64,000 nt of DNA from Corynebacterium oculi. Lineage in GTDB: Bacteria; Actinomycetota; Actinomycetes; Mycobacteriales; Mycobacteriaceae. The stretch is from contig NZ_LKST01000003.1 in the NCBI RefSeq assembly GCF_001412105.1, positions 1 to 64,000 of the forward strand. The letters run 5' to 3'. The number at the start of each line of letters is the position of its first letter. Within the stretch, counting starts at the first letter, position 1. This document shows positions 20,501 through 31,800 of this stretch, one piece after another. A model generated the notes under the pieces. That model was not told where the DNA came from and did not search any database. It was given only the letters and a program-made list of their open reading frames with translations. Both the position numbers and the translations under genes were made by a program.

Positions 20501-20955
20501 TGCTCGGAGCGATCTGGGCTCAGGATCGGGAGGGCGTGATCGGTGACGGCTCCGGCATGCCCTGGCATCTCCCGGCAGACCTGCGCCACTTCAAGGAGGT
20601 CACCCTGGGCGCACCCGTCATCATGGGGCGGCGCACCTGGGAATCCCTGCCCACCAAGCCGCTACCGGGGCGCGAAAACATTGTGCTCTCCCGCCGGGAG
20701 GCGGGGGAGTGGTCGCGCGGGGCGCGGGTGACCACGGAGATACCGGGGGAGGGGTGGATCATCGGCGGCGGGGAGATCTACGCCGCCACCATCGGGAACG
20801 TGGACGTGGTGGAGGTGACGCTGGTGGATACGCGGGTGAGCGTGGACACCCCGGTGCATGCGCCCGCCGTGCCCGCCGACATGGTGCGGGTGAGCGATTC
20901 GGGGTGGCAGGGCGATGATCTGCGGTACCGGTTTCTGAGGTACGAGCGCCCATAG
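20500..20955 (+). CDS. folA: Dihydrofolate reductase
   Basis: A small DHFR of 151 residues: [28 protein letters not shown] (substrate Asp in PADLRHFK), [12 protein letters not shown] and the NADPH-binding [11 protein letters not shown]. It regenerates tetrahydrofolate after the ThyA reaction. It is coupled to thyA. In corynebacteria this pair is normally followed closely by cysQ; here a tRNA and the 22.8-kb accessory island intervene. Confidence 0.96.
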   Translation: MLGAIWAQDREGVIGDGSGMPWHLPADLRHFKEVTLGAPVIMGRRTWESLPTKPLPGRENIVLSRREAGEWSRGARVTTEIPGEGWIIGGGEIYAATIGNVDVVEVTLVDTRVSVDTPVHAPAVPADMVRVSDSGWQGDDLRYRFLRYERP

Positions 20956-20972
20956 AGTAGGCTGCCTAGCAG

Positions 20973-21048
20973 GCCCCAGTAGCTCAGTGGATAGAGCACC
21001 GCTCTCCTAAAGCGGGTGTCGGAGGTTCGAATCCTCTCTGGGGCACCA
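20973..21048 (+). tRNA. tRNA-Arg (anticodon CCT)
   Basis: A complete 76-nt cloverleaf: acceptor GCCCCAG/CTGGGGC, discriminator A and encoded CCA, D arm AGCTCAGTGGATAGAGC, anticodon stem CCGCT/AGCGG with loop CTCCTAA (anticodon CCT, codon AGG), and T arm GGAGGTTCGAATCCTCT. It marks the left border of the accessory island; the next gene ends only 8 nt beyond the CCA. Confidence 0.96.
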
Positions 21049-21056
21049 AAAATAGC

Positions 21057-22532
21057 CTATGCGCTCTCCGGGGCGATGTACCGATCTTTCTGCCGGATCG
21101 AGAAGAAGCAGATGAGGCCGCATACCACGGACACCGTGGCACCGGTGACGAGGATCGTATCTAGCCCAGCCATGAAAGCCTCCGTGATCTCCTGAACGCG
21201 GGCGCCGCGCAGCAGGTCAATCTGTCCGGCGGTCGCGGCCTCCCGGACCGAGGCGGGTGCCCAGGCCAGCGCGTCGATGCGGGAGGTCAGGATCGCCCCG
21301 AAGATCGCCACGCCGGCGGCGGTGCCCAGGGGGAAGGCGCTGTTGGCCGCTCCGGTGGCCGCGCCGGCGCGGGAGGCGGGCACGACCCCGATGGCGATGT
21401 TCATCATATGAGGCATGGCCAGCCCGGCGCCGATGCCCATGACGAGCAGCGGGCCGATCACGGAGCGCCACGTGGTATCCGGCCCGAGGGTAAGAGCTGC
21501 CCAGAGCAGGCCGAGGGCGGTGATGAGCATCGCCACCCCCGTGACGATGTTGACTCTGCCCGTCTTTTCTAGGGCTGAGGACGGTGCCGCGATGATGACC
21601 ATCGGCAGGGCGAGCGCGAGGAGGACGAGGCCCACCCCGATCGGGGAGAGCCCCTGGACCCCGGAGAGCCAGAAGATCAGGTACGTCAGCAGGCCAAAGG
21701 TCACCAGGCGGCCGGTGAAGGACAGGATGATCGCCGCGCTGAAAGAGGGCACGGCAAACAGGCGGAGATCGAGCAGGGCATCCTCGCCCGCGCGCAGCTG
21801 GATGACGGCGAATGCCACGAGGAAAAGGACGGAGGCGACGCCCGCCGCGAGGACGTTCGCGGCCGACCAGCCTTCGTTGGGGGCGGCGATGAGGGCGTAG
21901 TTTGCTCCGAATAGTCCGAGGGCGACGAGCGCGGTGGAAACCCAGTCTCTCCCGGTGGTTTTCCGCCGCGCGCCCGCAGTGCCCGGTGCGACGAGAGCCA
22001 TGACGATGATGGCGATGATGCTGACCGGGATGTTCACGGCGAAGATCCAGCGCCAGCCTCCGCCGTTGACGAGGAGCCCACCGAGTAGCGGGCCGAGGGC
22101 CGCTGCCGCCGCGCCCGCGGCCATGAACGCGCCGACAGCGCGGGAGCGGGCGGCGTCGTTTCCTTCGTGGGCGTCGGCGATAAGGGGCATGCAGGTGCCG
22201 AATACGAGCGTCGCGCCGATAGCCTGGCACACCCGCCCCGCGATCAGGATCCCGGCGGAGCCGGACAGCGCGCAAAGCAGGGACGACGCCCCGAAGATGA
22301 GGTGGCCGAGTATGAACAGCCGATGTCGAGGTATGTGATCGGAGAGCGCCCCGACGCCGAGGAGTAGCGCGGCAAAGACGAGGACGTAGGCGTTGACGAT
22401 CCACTGGGCGTCCTCAAGGCCGGTGGAGAACTCTCGGGTGATGTTGGGCAGGGCGATGGTGACGACGGTCATGTCGAGTGTCATGAGTGCCGCCGAGAGG
22501 GCGACGACGGCGGTGAGCCAGCGGGCATTCAC
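21057..22532 (-). CDS. MFS transporter, DHA2 (14-TM) family, probable metallophore exporter
   Basis: A protein of 491 residues with about 14 hydrophobic segments. Drug:H+ antiporter-2 motifs are visible: LDMTVVTIALPNI in TM1, GALSDHIPRHRLFILG (motif A) and the proline/glycine-rich motif C region GPLLGGLLV. It is transcribed divergently from the NRPS operon with 273 nt between the gene starts, the usual place for a siderophore or drug exporter gene. Export of the NRPS product is inferred from position only. Its 3' end abuts tRNA-Arg. Confidence 0.82.
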   Translation of the reverse strand: MNARWLTAVVALSAALMTLDMTVVTIALPNITREFSTGLEDAQWIVNAYVLVFAALLLGVGALSDHIPRHRLFILGHLIFGASSLLCALSGSAGILIAGRVCQAIGATLVFGTCMPLIADAHEGNDAARSRAVGAFMAAGAAAAALGPLLGGLLVNGGGWRWIFAVNIPVSIIAIIVMALVAPGTAGARRKTTGRDWVSTALVALGLFGANYALIAAPNEGWSAANVLAAGVASVLFLVAFAVIQLRAGEDALLDLRLFAVPSFSAAIILSFTGRLVTFGLLTYLIFWLSGVQGLSPIGVGLVLLALALPMVIIAAPSSALEKTGRVNIVTGVAMLITALGLLWAALTLGPDTTWRSVIGPLLVMGIGAGLAMPHMMNIAIGVVPASRAGAATGAANSAFPLGTAAGVAIFGAILTSRIDALAWAPASVREAATAGQIDLLRGARVQEITEAFMAGLDTILVTGATVSVVCGLICFFSIRQKDRYIAPESA

Positions 22533-22805
22533 GTGCTCCTCCTTAGGAATGTGTGATGTGGATCAATATCGCTGATTGCGGGGATGGATTCTGATAGCAT
22601 TCTAGATCATTGAAATAATAAATTCATGTACTTGAAATTATTGGTTCGGTGCACTTGTATGCCTGGCGGGGTGCGTCGGTGCGGATGGGGGTGGATGTCA
22701 GTGCTGGCGTGTAGCCCCATCGGTGATGTGCACCACAAGAATCTTTACTGTCAAAAGTCATACCGCTTATCGTGTGACTCATATTTTATATCGCGGAGGA
22801 ATGCT
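22533..22805. promoter_or_regulatory. Divergent control region of the MFS gene and the NRPS operon
   Basis: AT-rich compared with the flanks. Visible elements: TTGAAAT repeated at 22610-22616 and 22632-22638, 22 bp apart (two helical turns); a TGAA-N8-TTCA dyad at 22611-22626; and an imperfect hairpin AGTCATAC-N8-GTGTGACT at 22756-22779. The NRPS ribosome-binding site GGAGG is at 22795-22799. A DtxR-like stretch at 22589-22607 is too weak to call. No promoter hexamers are certain. Confidence 0.5.
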
Positions 22806-25800
22806 GTGAAGTCACCACAAGTCACGCCTGGCCATGGTAGCGGCGAGGATCGTGACCATGTCACGAGCCGTCCGCTCACCGGTACGCAAAGGGCGTATCT
22901 CTCGGGACGCGAAGAGGATCAGCTCTACGGCGGCGTCGATTGCCTCGCCCTCTTTGAGTTCATCGGCGATCCCATCGATGGCCACCGGCTGCGAACCGCC
23001 GTCGCCGCCCTGCGCCGCCACCCGGTGCTGCGCTCCACCATCGTTGAGGGCAGGCATATCGATGCCGGCCAGGAGGCGCGTCCGCCGCTGACCATCGTGG
23101 AAACCGAGGGGGCGGGAACCCACGAGGAACTCACCGCGTATCTGGCTGGCCACCGTCGAGAGATCCTCGGCAGGCACGCCAACCATGCGGCCGGGGAGTC
23201 CGGGTGGCTAGACATCCTCCGCTGGCGCACCGATGACGGCCACGAGTGGGGGATTCTTCACATCGGCATCTCTCTCGCGGTCGCGGACCTCGCCGGCACG
23301 GGCATCATCGTCCGGGAGTTGGCTGCCGCTTATCGATCCTCCGGTGTGACCAGGCCGTGGGTGACCTTCGCGGACATCGCTGGGCGCGAGAAACAGAAAG
23401 AAAAGATCGCGCCAGCGGGAACGCTGCCTCGGGCTACGGATCACCTTCCCGAGGGCCCGAACATTCCGCTCGTCGGCACCCCGGAACGAACTGTGACCAG
23501 GCACGTCCGCAGGCTTGGCCCGGAGTCGTGGGCAAGGATCGGGGTCATCGCGGAGGCGGCGGGAGCCACCCGATCCGGGCTCCTGCTTGCGGTGTATCGG
23601 CACGCGCTCGGCCTGTGGTGCGGAAGCGAGGACTTCACGGTCATCGTTCCCGGCCTCGACGCTCGCAGTACTCCCGGAGACGTCTTGGATCGAACGCGGA
23701 TGTGGGCTGTGCGCCCGCCATCGGCGATCGGTAGAACCCTTGGGGAGGCCTCCCGGGAGGCGAGCGCCGAGCTGCGCCGCCGTATTCGCACTGGGCTGGA
23801 TTCCACGGAGGAGGTGCGCGCCCTGCTTCGCCAGAGTGAGGGCCACAGCGGGAGTCTGCCGTTCGTGCTTACGTGTGGTGGGGAAGAGGTGTTATTCCCT
23901 CATGACGTGCTGGAAACCTTCGGGCAACTCACGGCAACGGGGTCGGTGACACCGCAGGTTCTCGTCGATCTACAGATCCTCCGCCTCACTTCGGAGGAGG
24001 TCTGTGTGGCCCTCGACGTGCGCGACGGCGCTTTCCCCAATACCTTCGGACCGGAGTTGCTGGGGACGGTAACCGACGCGCTGGAACGGATCGCGGCGTC
24101 GGAAAAGCGGGACGCCGGGTGCGATGATCGACCGATGGACGAGTTCGTGCGGCTATCCGGCACTGAGCGGCGCGACGCCCTGAACTCCGTGCCGCCGGTG
24201 GACTCTGCCGCCTCCACCCTCCACGGGGCGTGGCTGCGGCAGGTGGAGGAGCGCCCGAGAGCCACAGCCGTCATCGATTCCGCCCTCGGTGCGAACCTTA
24301 CCTATGCCGAACTCCACCATGCGGCTCTGCGTCTCGCGGCGGAACTAGTGGGCCGGGTCGCCCCGGGGGATCTCGTGCTGATCCGCCTGCCGAAGGGCCG
24401 AGACCAGATCACGGCAGTGCTCGCCACGTTATACCTCGGGGCGGGCTACCTGCCGGTGAGTGTCGATACCCCGGATGAGCGGCTACGCGCCATCACGGAG
24501 GCCGCGCAGCCGGCGGCGGTCATCGATCAGGTGGCTCCCGAGGCGTACACCGCCGGGGAGACCCCGGCTGATTTGCCGCGTGCCGTAGACGGCGAGGACC
24601 GTGCGTACGTCATCTTCACGTCTGGCTCGACGGGCACGCCCAAAGGCGTCGTGATGACCCACCGCGCGGCGGCGAACACCGTCGCTGCCGTGGTAGACCG
24701 CCACGGAATCGGGCCGCAGGACAGCGTCCTTGCAGTATCCTCCTTAGACTTCGATCTCAGCGTCTTTGATATCTTCGGTCTTCTCGGTGCAGGGGGCACC
24801 GTGGTGTGCATCGCACAGGACGATCACCGCGATGCCTTTGCCTGGTGCGAACTTATTCGCAGACACGGCGTGACCACGTGGAACAGCGCCCCCGCTCTTG
24901 CGGAGATGCTCACCGTCGCCGCCGAGGAGGGGCCGGATTTGCCCTTGCGGCTGGTGCTCGTTTCCGGCGACTGGGTATCGCCCACACTGCCCGCGCGCGT
25001 CCGCGCCGTCACCGCGATCCCGGGTGGGGCACGCGTCGTTGCTATGGGCGGCGCCACCGAGGGCGGGATCTGGTCTAACGCGCACGTTATCGATGGACCC
25101 GAGGATCTTGATCCGGCCTGGCCCTCTGTGCCCTATGGCCGCCCCCTCCCGGGGCAGGCGTACCGGATCGTCGATGCCGCCGGGCGCGACGTGCCGGGCG
25201 GCGTGGTGGGGGAGCTGTGGATTGGCGGGTTGAGCCTCGCCACGGGGTACCTCAGCCGGCCGGATCTGACCGCCGAACGATTCATCACCGACACCGACGG
25301 TTCCCGGTGGTACCGCACTGGCGATCATGGCTATTGGGGCGATGATGACCTGCTGTTCTTCGTCGGTCGGAGAGACAACCAGGTAAAGATCCGTGGGCAC
25401 CGGGTGGAACTCGGGGATGTCGAGCACCACCTGCGGGCCCTTGACGGCGTCGAGGCGGCCGTGGTTCTCCCCGAGCCGGGGAACACAGCGTTGCGCGCGC
25501 TCGTGGCGGCCGCGGGAAACGCGCAGACCGCTGACCGAGTGCGTGAGGCTCTCGCCGCGACCCTGCCGGGATTTATGGTGCCGCGCGATGTGACCGTTGT
25601 GCCACAATTACGACTCACCGCGAATGGAAAGATCGACCGCGCGTGGGCCGAGCGAGTCCTGACCGATGAGGAAGGAAAAGACAAAGACGCAGCCCCTCGC
25701 GCCCCAGAGATAGAGGCCGATGTGGCCGCAGCCTGGGCCGCCGTGCTCGGGACGACGGACCATGCTGGGGAATCGAACTTCTTTGCCCTTGGCGGCGACA

Positions 25801-28800
25801 GCGTCGGTGCGACCTCCGTGTGCTCGCGTCTGCGGGCGCTTGGCTACCGGGTGACGGCCGCGGACTTATTCGGCAACCCGACGTTCGACAGGTTTGCTGC
25901 CGCCGTGGAGGCGGCGGGACGCATGGAGAACAGGGGCGACGAGGAAGCAGAGCGCCGAGACCACATGGCCGATGTCGGCGCCCGGTTTCCCCTCACCCCG
26001 CTCCAGCGAGCCTATGCGTTGGGGACCGACGGTATCCAAGGGACAGTCCGCGCCGCCACCGCGTATGCGGCGATCCTCAGTAGCGCCGGCGTCGTTTTCA
26101 CCTCTGAGCAGGTCAGGGGCGCGGCGGAGGGGCTTGTCACCCGCTGGGCTGGGTTGCGAGTCATCCGTGATGGCGATGATGCTCAGCACGTCGTGCAGCC
26201 CCGCGATGCCCTGCTCGTCACGGTGCTTCACCGCTCTGCGGATCTCCGTGGGTACCTTTCCTCCGCCACCCCCAGGGTGCCGTTGGAACTTGTGCTCCCC
26301 GGAGAAAAAGTGCGCGAGGTCGGAGTGCTCATCAACTACCTGGCCCTTGATGGACGCAGCCTCGCCGTCATCCTCGGCGCCCTTACCGCTGCGTTGTCTG
26401 GGGAGAACCCGGACCTGGTGGCGAGGGTGAACCCCTCCGCCGAGGCATTTGCCCGGCACTGCTACGCCCTCACCGCCGAGGAAGACGGGTTTACCGGACT
26501 CCGAACGGTCACGCCTGAGCCCCCGGTGCTTCCCCTTGCTGCGGCGTCCCACCTCGATGCGAACACCCCGCTCGCAACCTTCGAGAGCATCCGGGCGCGC
26601 GTTCCCCTCGCTGCTCTCGAACGATCCGAGGCAACCATCTCTGCGGTGGTTCTCTCGGAGTTTGGTTCTCTCCTCGCGCAGCGGTCGGGCATGAAGGAGG
26701 TGGGTATCGTCGTCCCGCTGAGTTACCGCCCGGACGGTGATGACCGCGAGGTTCTGGGGGCCTTTTCCCGGTTGGGCGTGTGCGCGTGCCCGGCGGTGGC
26801 CGATCCTGCCGCCACACACGCCGCACTAGCGGCCGCGCTTACGGGGGGAAGCATGCAGATTGTCAGCAACGGCCGGACAGGCCGCTACCCGGTGGTGTTC
26901 ACGTCCGTGGTGGGGTATGACGCCGCTCTCGTTCCAGCCTCCCGTGAGGTACGCGTGGACTGGTCGCTGACGCGGACCCCCGGAGTGCTCATCGACTGCC
27001 AGCTCACGACGCTCGACGAAGCGACCGTGGAGATCCGCTGGGACATGCCTGTTGGGGTACTCGACCGGGGCGCAGTAGACGAGATGTTCTGCGAGCTAGT
27101 CGGCCGACTAGGAGGCACCGTCTCCCGCACTGAACCCGCTACTGTGTCCGCCCTCCTCAAGGACGCGATGGCGCGTCTCGATGCCTCGACCGACCTCGTG
27201 CCCTGGGCGGCACCCGTCGTCGCGGCATGGCGGCGGTTTGTCACCGATGGGCCAGAGGCGGCCGGGTGTGCCGATGCCCCCGTTGCCTGGTCCGCCCAGG
27301 ATGCACAGTTACTCGCGGACATCGTCCGTGGCCGTGCGCGGCGTTTTGCGATCCTCGATCACCCGGTGCTCTCCCCGCGCGCTCTCGCGGCGGCTCAGCC
27401 CACGGTCGCAAGGGCGCTGGACGCCCTGAACGAGCGGGTGCTCCGCCGCGCCGAGCATGGAGATCGAGTAAACGTCGTGGAACTCGGGTACGGGATCGGT
27501 GGAGCCACCCCAGAGGGGGCGGATAGCTGGATCGTCGTGGAACCCGACGAGTTCATAGCGGACATCGCTACGGTCAACGGGCGGACGTGCGTCCTCGACG
27601 CCGCCGACCTGCCTTCCCCTGCGGACGTCGTGGTGGCCTGCGGTACCCTGCACCGGGACTCACGCCTGCGCGCCGAGCTCGCGGCGGTGCCGCTGGCGCG
27701 GGGCGCGGAAGTGCATGTCATCGAGGCCGAACACGCGACGGCGGCGACGCTCGTTTCCGCGGCGCTGGTGAATCCGGCGATGCTCGGGGACGCCGACGAT
27801 CGCGGGGGGTTGCTCCCCGCCGCCGAGTGGTCAGCACTGGTAGCTGAGGCCGGCCTGAGCCTTCGCTACTTCGAAGCAGAGGACGGACACAGCGTCATTC
27901 TGCGCGCAGTGGCCGCAGACACCGGGGCCGATACATCGGCCGCGACCACGGTTCCCGCAGCGTCGGATCGGCGTGAGGTCACCACAGCGCTCACGGCGAG
28001 CTGGCGCCGACACCTGCCCGACCTCCCCGGCGGCGATATCTCCGACGACACGGATTTCTTCGCTGTCGGTGGGGACTCCCTCGCCGCGACGCGGGTGCTT
28101 GCGGATCTGCGTGAGGCCGGAGTGACCGGCCTCCGCGCCGTGGACGTCTTTAACAACCCGACCTTCGGTGAGCTGCGTCGCCGGGTGGCCGGTGGGCGCC
28201 GCGGCGTGGATACGCACCCCCTCACCCGAGTCCAGCAGGCCTACCTGGCCGGTGGAGACAGCGAGCAGCTTCTCGGAGGTGCCCCCGCCCGCTGCCTATT
28301 CGTATTCCACGCCCCCGCAGTGGACACCTCCCGCCTGGAGGCGGCCGTGCGCACGGCCGTGCGCCGCCACCCGGTTCTTCGTACGGTCATAGTGGATGGG
28401 CCAGACGGCGCGCCCGTAGCCCGAATCACGGCCGAGCACTCCTTGAATTCGTGGGCCGTCACCGACGACGCTGTTACGGAACTGCGAGACCGCGCGCCCG
28501 ATCCGCGTGCGGAGGGGCCGCTGGCGGTGCGCGTGTCCCTCGGGCCGGACGGAGCGACCATCGCGGTGTCGATGAATAACCTCCTGCTCGACGGGGCGTC
28601 GATGATGCTGCTCATGAACGAGATCGAGGAGCGCTATACCGACCCGAAGGTACGTGGAGATGATACCGCCTCCGCCGCCGCATACCTCTCGGAGCGACCG
28701 TGGCTCACCGATCCTGCGGCCCCCGTTCCGTGGCAGGGACGGATGCTCAGCCCCACCGAACTGGACGAACGCCTAGACACCGTGATAGAGCAGCTTCCCC

Positions 28801-31800
28801 CGGCCCCGTTCGTCCCCGATCGCCAGACACTCGCCCAGTTCACCGACTCCTCAATGGCCCGGGTTGGCGCGGACATCGACGCCGCGGCGTGGGAGAAAAT
28901 CCGCGCGGGCTTCGCCACCCGCCGTATCACCCCGGCGGCCGGTGTCCTCGCCGCCTTCGGCCGTGCCCTCTCCGCAGAGACAGGTGAGGATAGCCACACC
29001 ATCAACCTCACCCGCTTCGACCGGGATCTTTCCGCGCCGGGCATCGATCGGGTACTCGGAGACTTCACGAGCCTCAGCCTCGCTGCGCTGCATGGCCTGA
29101 GCGCCGGAGACCGCGCGGTCGCGGAGCGCTCCGCACAGGACGCGGTAGCCGGCGCAGACGACCCGGCACGCGATACGCTGCGCCTCGCCGCCCGCGCGGT
29201 GCAAACCAGCGGCGACCCCGTGGCCGGGCTCTTCCCGGTCGTATTCACGTGCGCCCTGGGCCTTACTTCCCAACCGGAGCGTTCGTTGCGCGAGCGAAGT
29301 TTTGGCACCCAGATTGAGGCGTCCTCCACGACGCCGCAGGTGGTCCTCGATCTCCAGGTCGCCGACGACGGTGGCGGCCTGCACCTCACCGCCGATTATC
29401 TCGTCCAGGTTATGCCCGAGGAGGTCGCGCGCCGGGTGGTTCGGCGCACCGTTGCAGAACTCACCGACCTTCCGAGTGGGGATGCAGCGGTTCTCGCCGA
29501 GGCTTGGGCGCAGGCCCTGGGGCTCGATCGGGTCACCGAGGACACCAACTTCTTCCGAGCCGGAGGCGACTCGCTTGCCGCCACACGCTGCATCAGTACC
29601 CTGCGGGCGCGCGGGATCAACGTCGCGCTTCGCACCCTGCTGACCATGCCCGACTTCGGCACCTTCCGCGACGCGGTGATCGGTACGGCGGGAGAGCCCA
29701 CCCGCCCAGACGCGCCGGAGGGCTGGTTCGATCTCACCGACGTGCAGGCCAGCTACCTCATGGGCCGTACGACGGCCTACGAGGATGGTGGGGTCGCCTG
29801 CCAGGGCTATAGCGAGTTCGCGCTGCCCCTTGACCGACTGGACGCGGCTTCGGCAGCTGATCCCGTTGGGGCGGTGCGTCGCGCGTGGCGGAAAGTAGTC
29901 GATGCCCACGAGATGCTTCGGGCGCTCGTCGATCGCGAGGGGCGTCAACGTATTGACCATACCGCCGAGGCTCACGTGCGCGTGATCGACGTTTCTACTG
30001 GGGAGACCGGCACCGGAGTCACCGCACCAGACCCGGAGACTGCGCGAGACATTGTTCGTGCCGAGGCACAGGAACGGAATTTCCCCGTCGGTCAGGCACC
30101 GATGGTGGAGCTTACGCTCACCGTCGGCTCCGGCGATCCGGTACTGCATCTCTCGGTGGATCTCATCGTCACGGACTACGTAGGTATCCGGTCCCTTGTC
30201 CGGGACCTTGACCACTGCCTACGGAACCCATCCGCACCCCTCGAAGCCCCGGCAATGACATTCCGGCAGTGCCTGGAGGCTCGCGCCCGACACGCAGAAA
30301 CACCAGAGGGGCGTGCAGAGCAAGATCGGGACGCCCGTTGGTGGCGGGATCGGCTGGATTCCCTGCCGCCGGCGTTGATTTTTTCCCCGGATCCCGACGC
30401 GACGGGACTCGGGGGGACGACACGCCGCAGTCATCGTCTGGACGCGGAAGCCTGGCGTGGACTGTGCGATACAGCCGCTGGGTTGGCGGTCACTCCCTCC
30501 GGGCTGGTGCTCGCGGCGTTCGCCACAGCCGCACAGCGGTATGCGGACATCGGGATTAGTGGGTATGCACAAGAACAAGATTCCGCCCTGGTCACCCTCA
30601 CGACCGTGAACCGCGCTCCCCTGGAGGATGGCCCTTCCGCAGCGGAAATGGAGAGGATCGTCGGTGACTTCACCTCGACTGTGGTCCTCGATCTACCTTT
30701 GGGAGGAGAACTCGCGCCAACGGTGAAGGCTCTCCAACGCAGGCTTTTTGATGCCCTCGATCACGCGGCCTACCCGGGCGTGCGCGTCCTGCGCGACCTG
30801 CGTCGCGCAGGTGGGGAGGACCGCGGCCGTATCCCCATTGTTTTCACCTCAACCGTAGGGGTGGACACCGCCGAACCCCCGCAGATCCTCCGGGCGGTGC
30901 CCGGCACAGCGATCAGTAAGACCCCGCAGGTGCTCCTTGACGTGCAGCTTTCCCCGGACGGAGAGGCGGTCACGATGGACTGGGACTCGCGTGACGGTGG
31001 TTTCCACCCAGCGGTGCTGGATGCCCTCTTTGCCGATGTCCAGGACACCCTCGATCGACTCGCCGCAGGGGATCTAGACGTGCCTTCCCCCCGCCAACCG
31101 GAGCCAGTAGTGCGAACCCGATCGATGAACGGGCGGCTGCTCCACGGCCGGTTCCTGCGCGCGGCGCTTGACGCCCCGGAATCTCCGGCGATCATCCACG
31201 GGGACCGCACGATGTCCCGGGGCGAGTTGTGCGCGACGGCGGTGCGGATCGCTGAGGGGCTTCCCGGAGGCCGCGCGCCGGTTGCGGTGCTCCTCCCACC
31301 GGGGGAGGAACAGATAGCGGCGCAACTCGCCGCGCTGCTCACGGGACGTGCCTTCGTGCCGCTCGACCCGGACTGGCCGAAACCCCGGATCCGCGCCGTG
31401 CTGGACATAGTGCGGCGGGCATATACGGAGGAAGTTCCAGTTATTGACGACGCTACGCTGTGGGCGGCCCGCGAGGGAGACGCAACAGAGTGGCGGGACG
31501 CGGTGCGGAGGGCGCTGGCCGAGCCGCTGACCGACGAACTCGCGTACGTCATCTTCACCTCCGGCTCGACGGGCACTCCGAAGGGGGTGACGGTAACCCA
31601 CCGCCAGGTATGCGCAACCCTCGATGAGATGGAGGAGCGTCTGGGACTCACGGACGAAGATCGCGTCCTCGCAGTATCCCGCCCCTCTTTCGATCTCGCG
31701 ATATTTAACATCTTTGGGGTGCTCGGGGCAGGGGGCACCGTGGTGGTGCCAGCGTGCGGTACGGTCCCAGACCCGGAGACGTGGGCGCGGGATCTCCGTC

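Noticed and set aside
22589..22607. DtxR iron box before the NRPS operon
   Set aside because: Only about 9 of 19 consensus positions match; this is near chance for an AT-rich spot.
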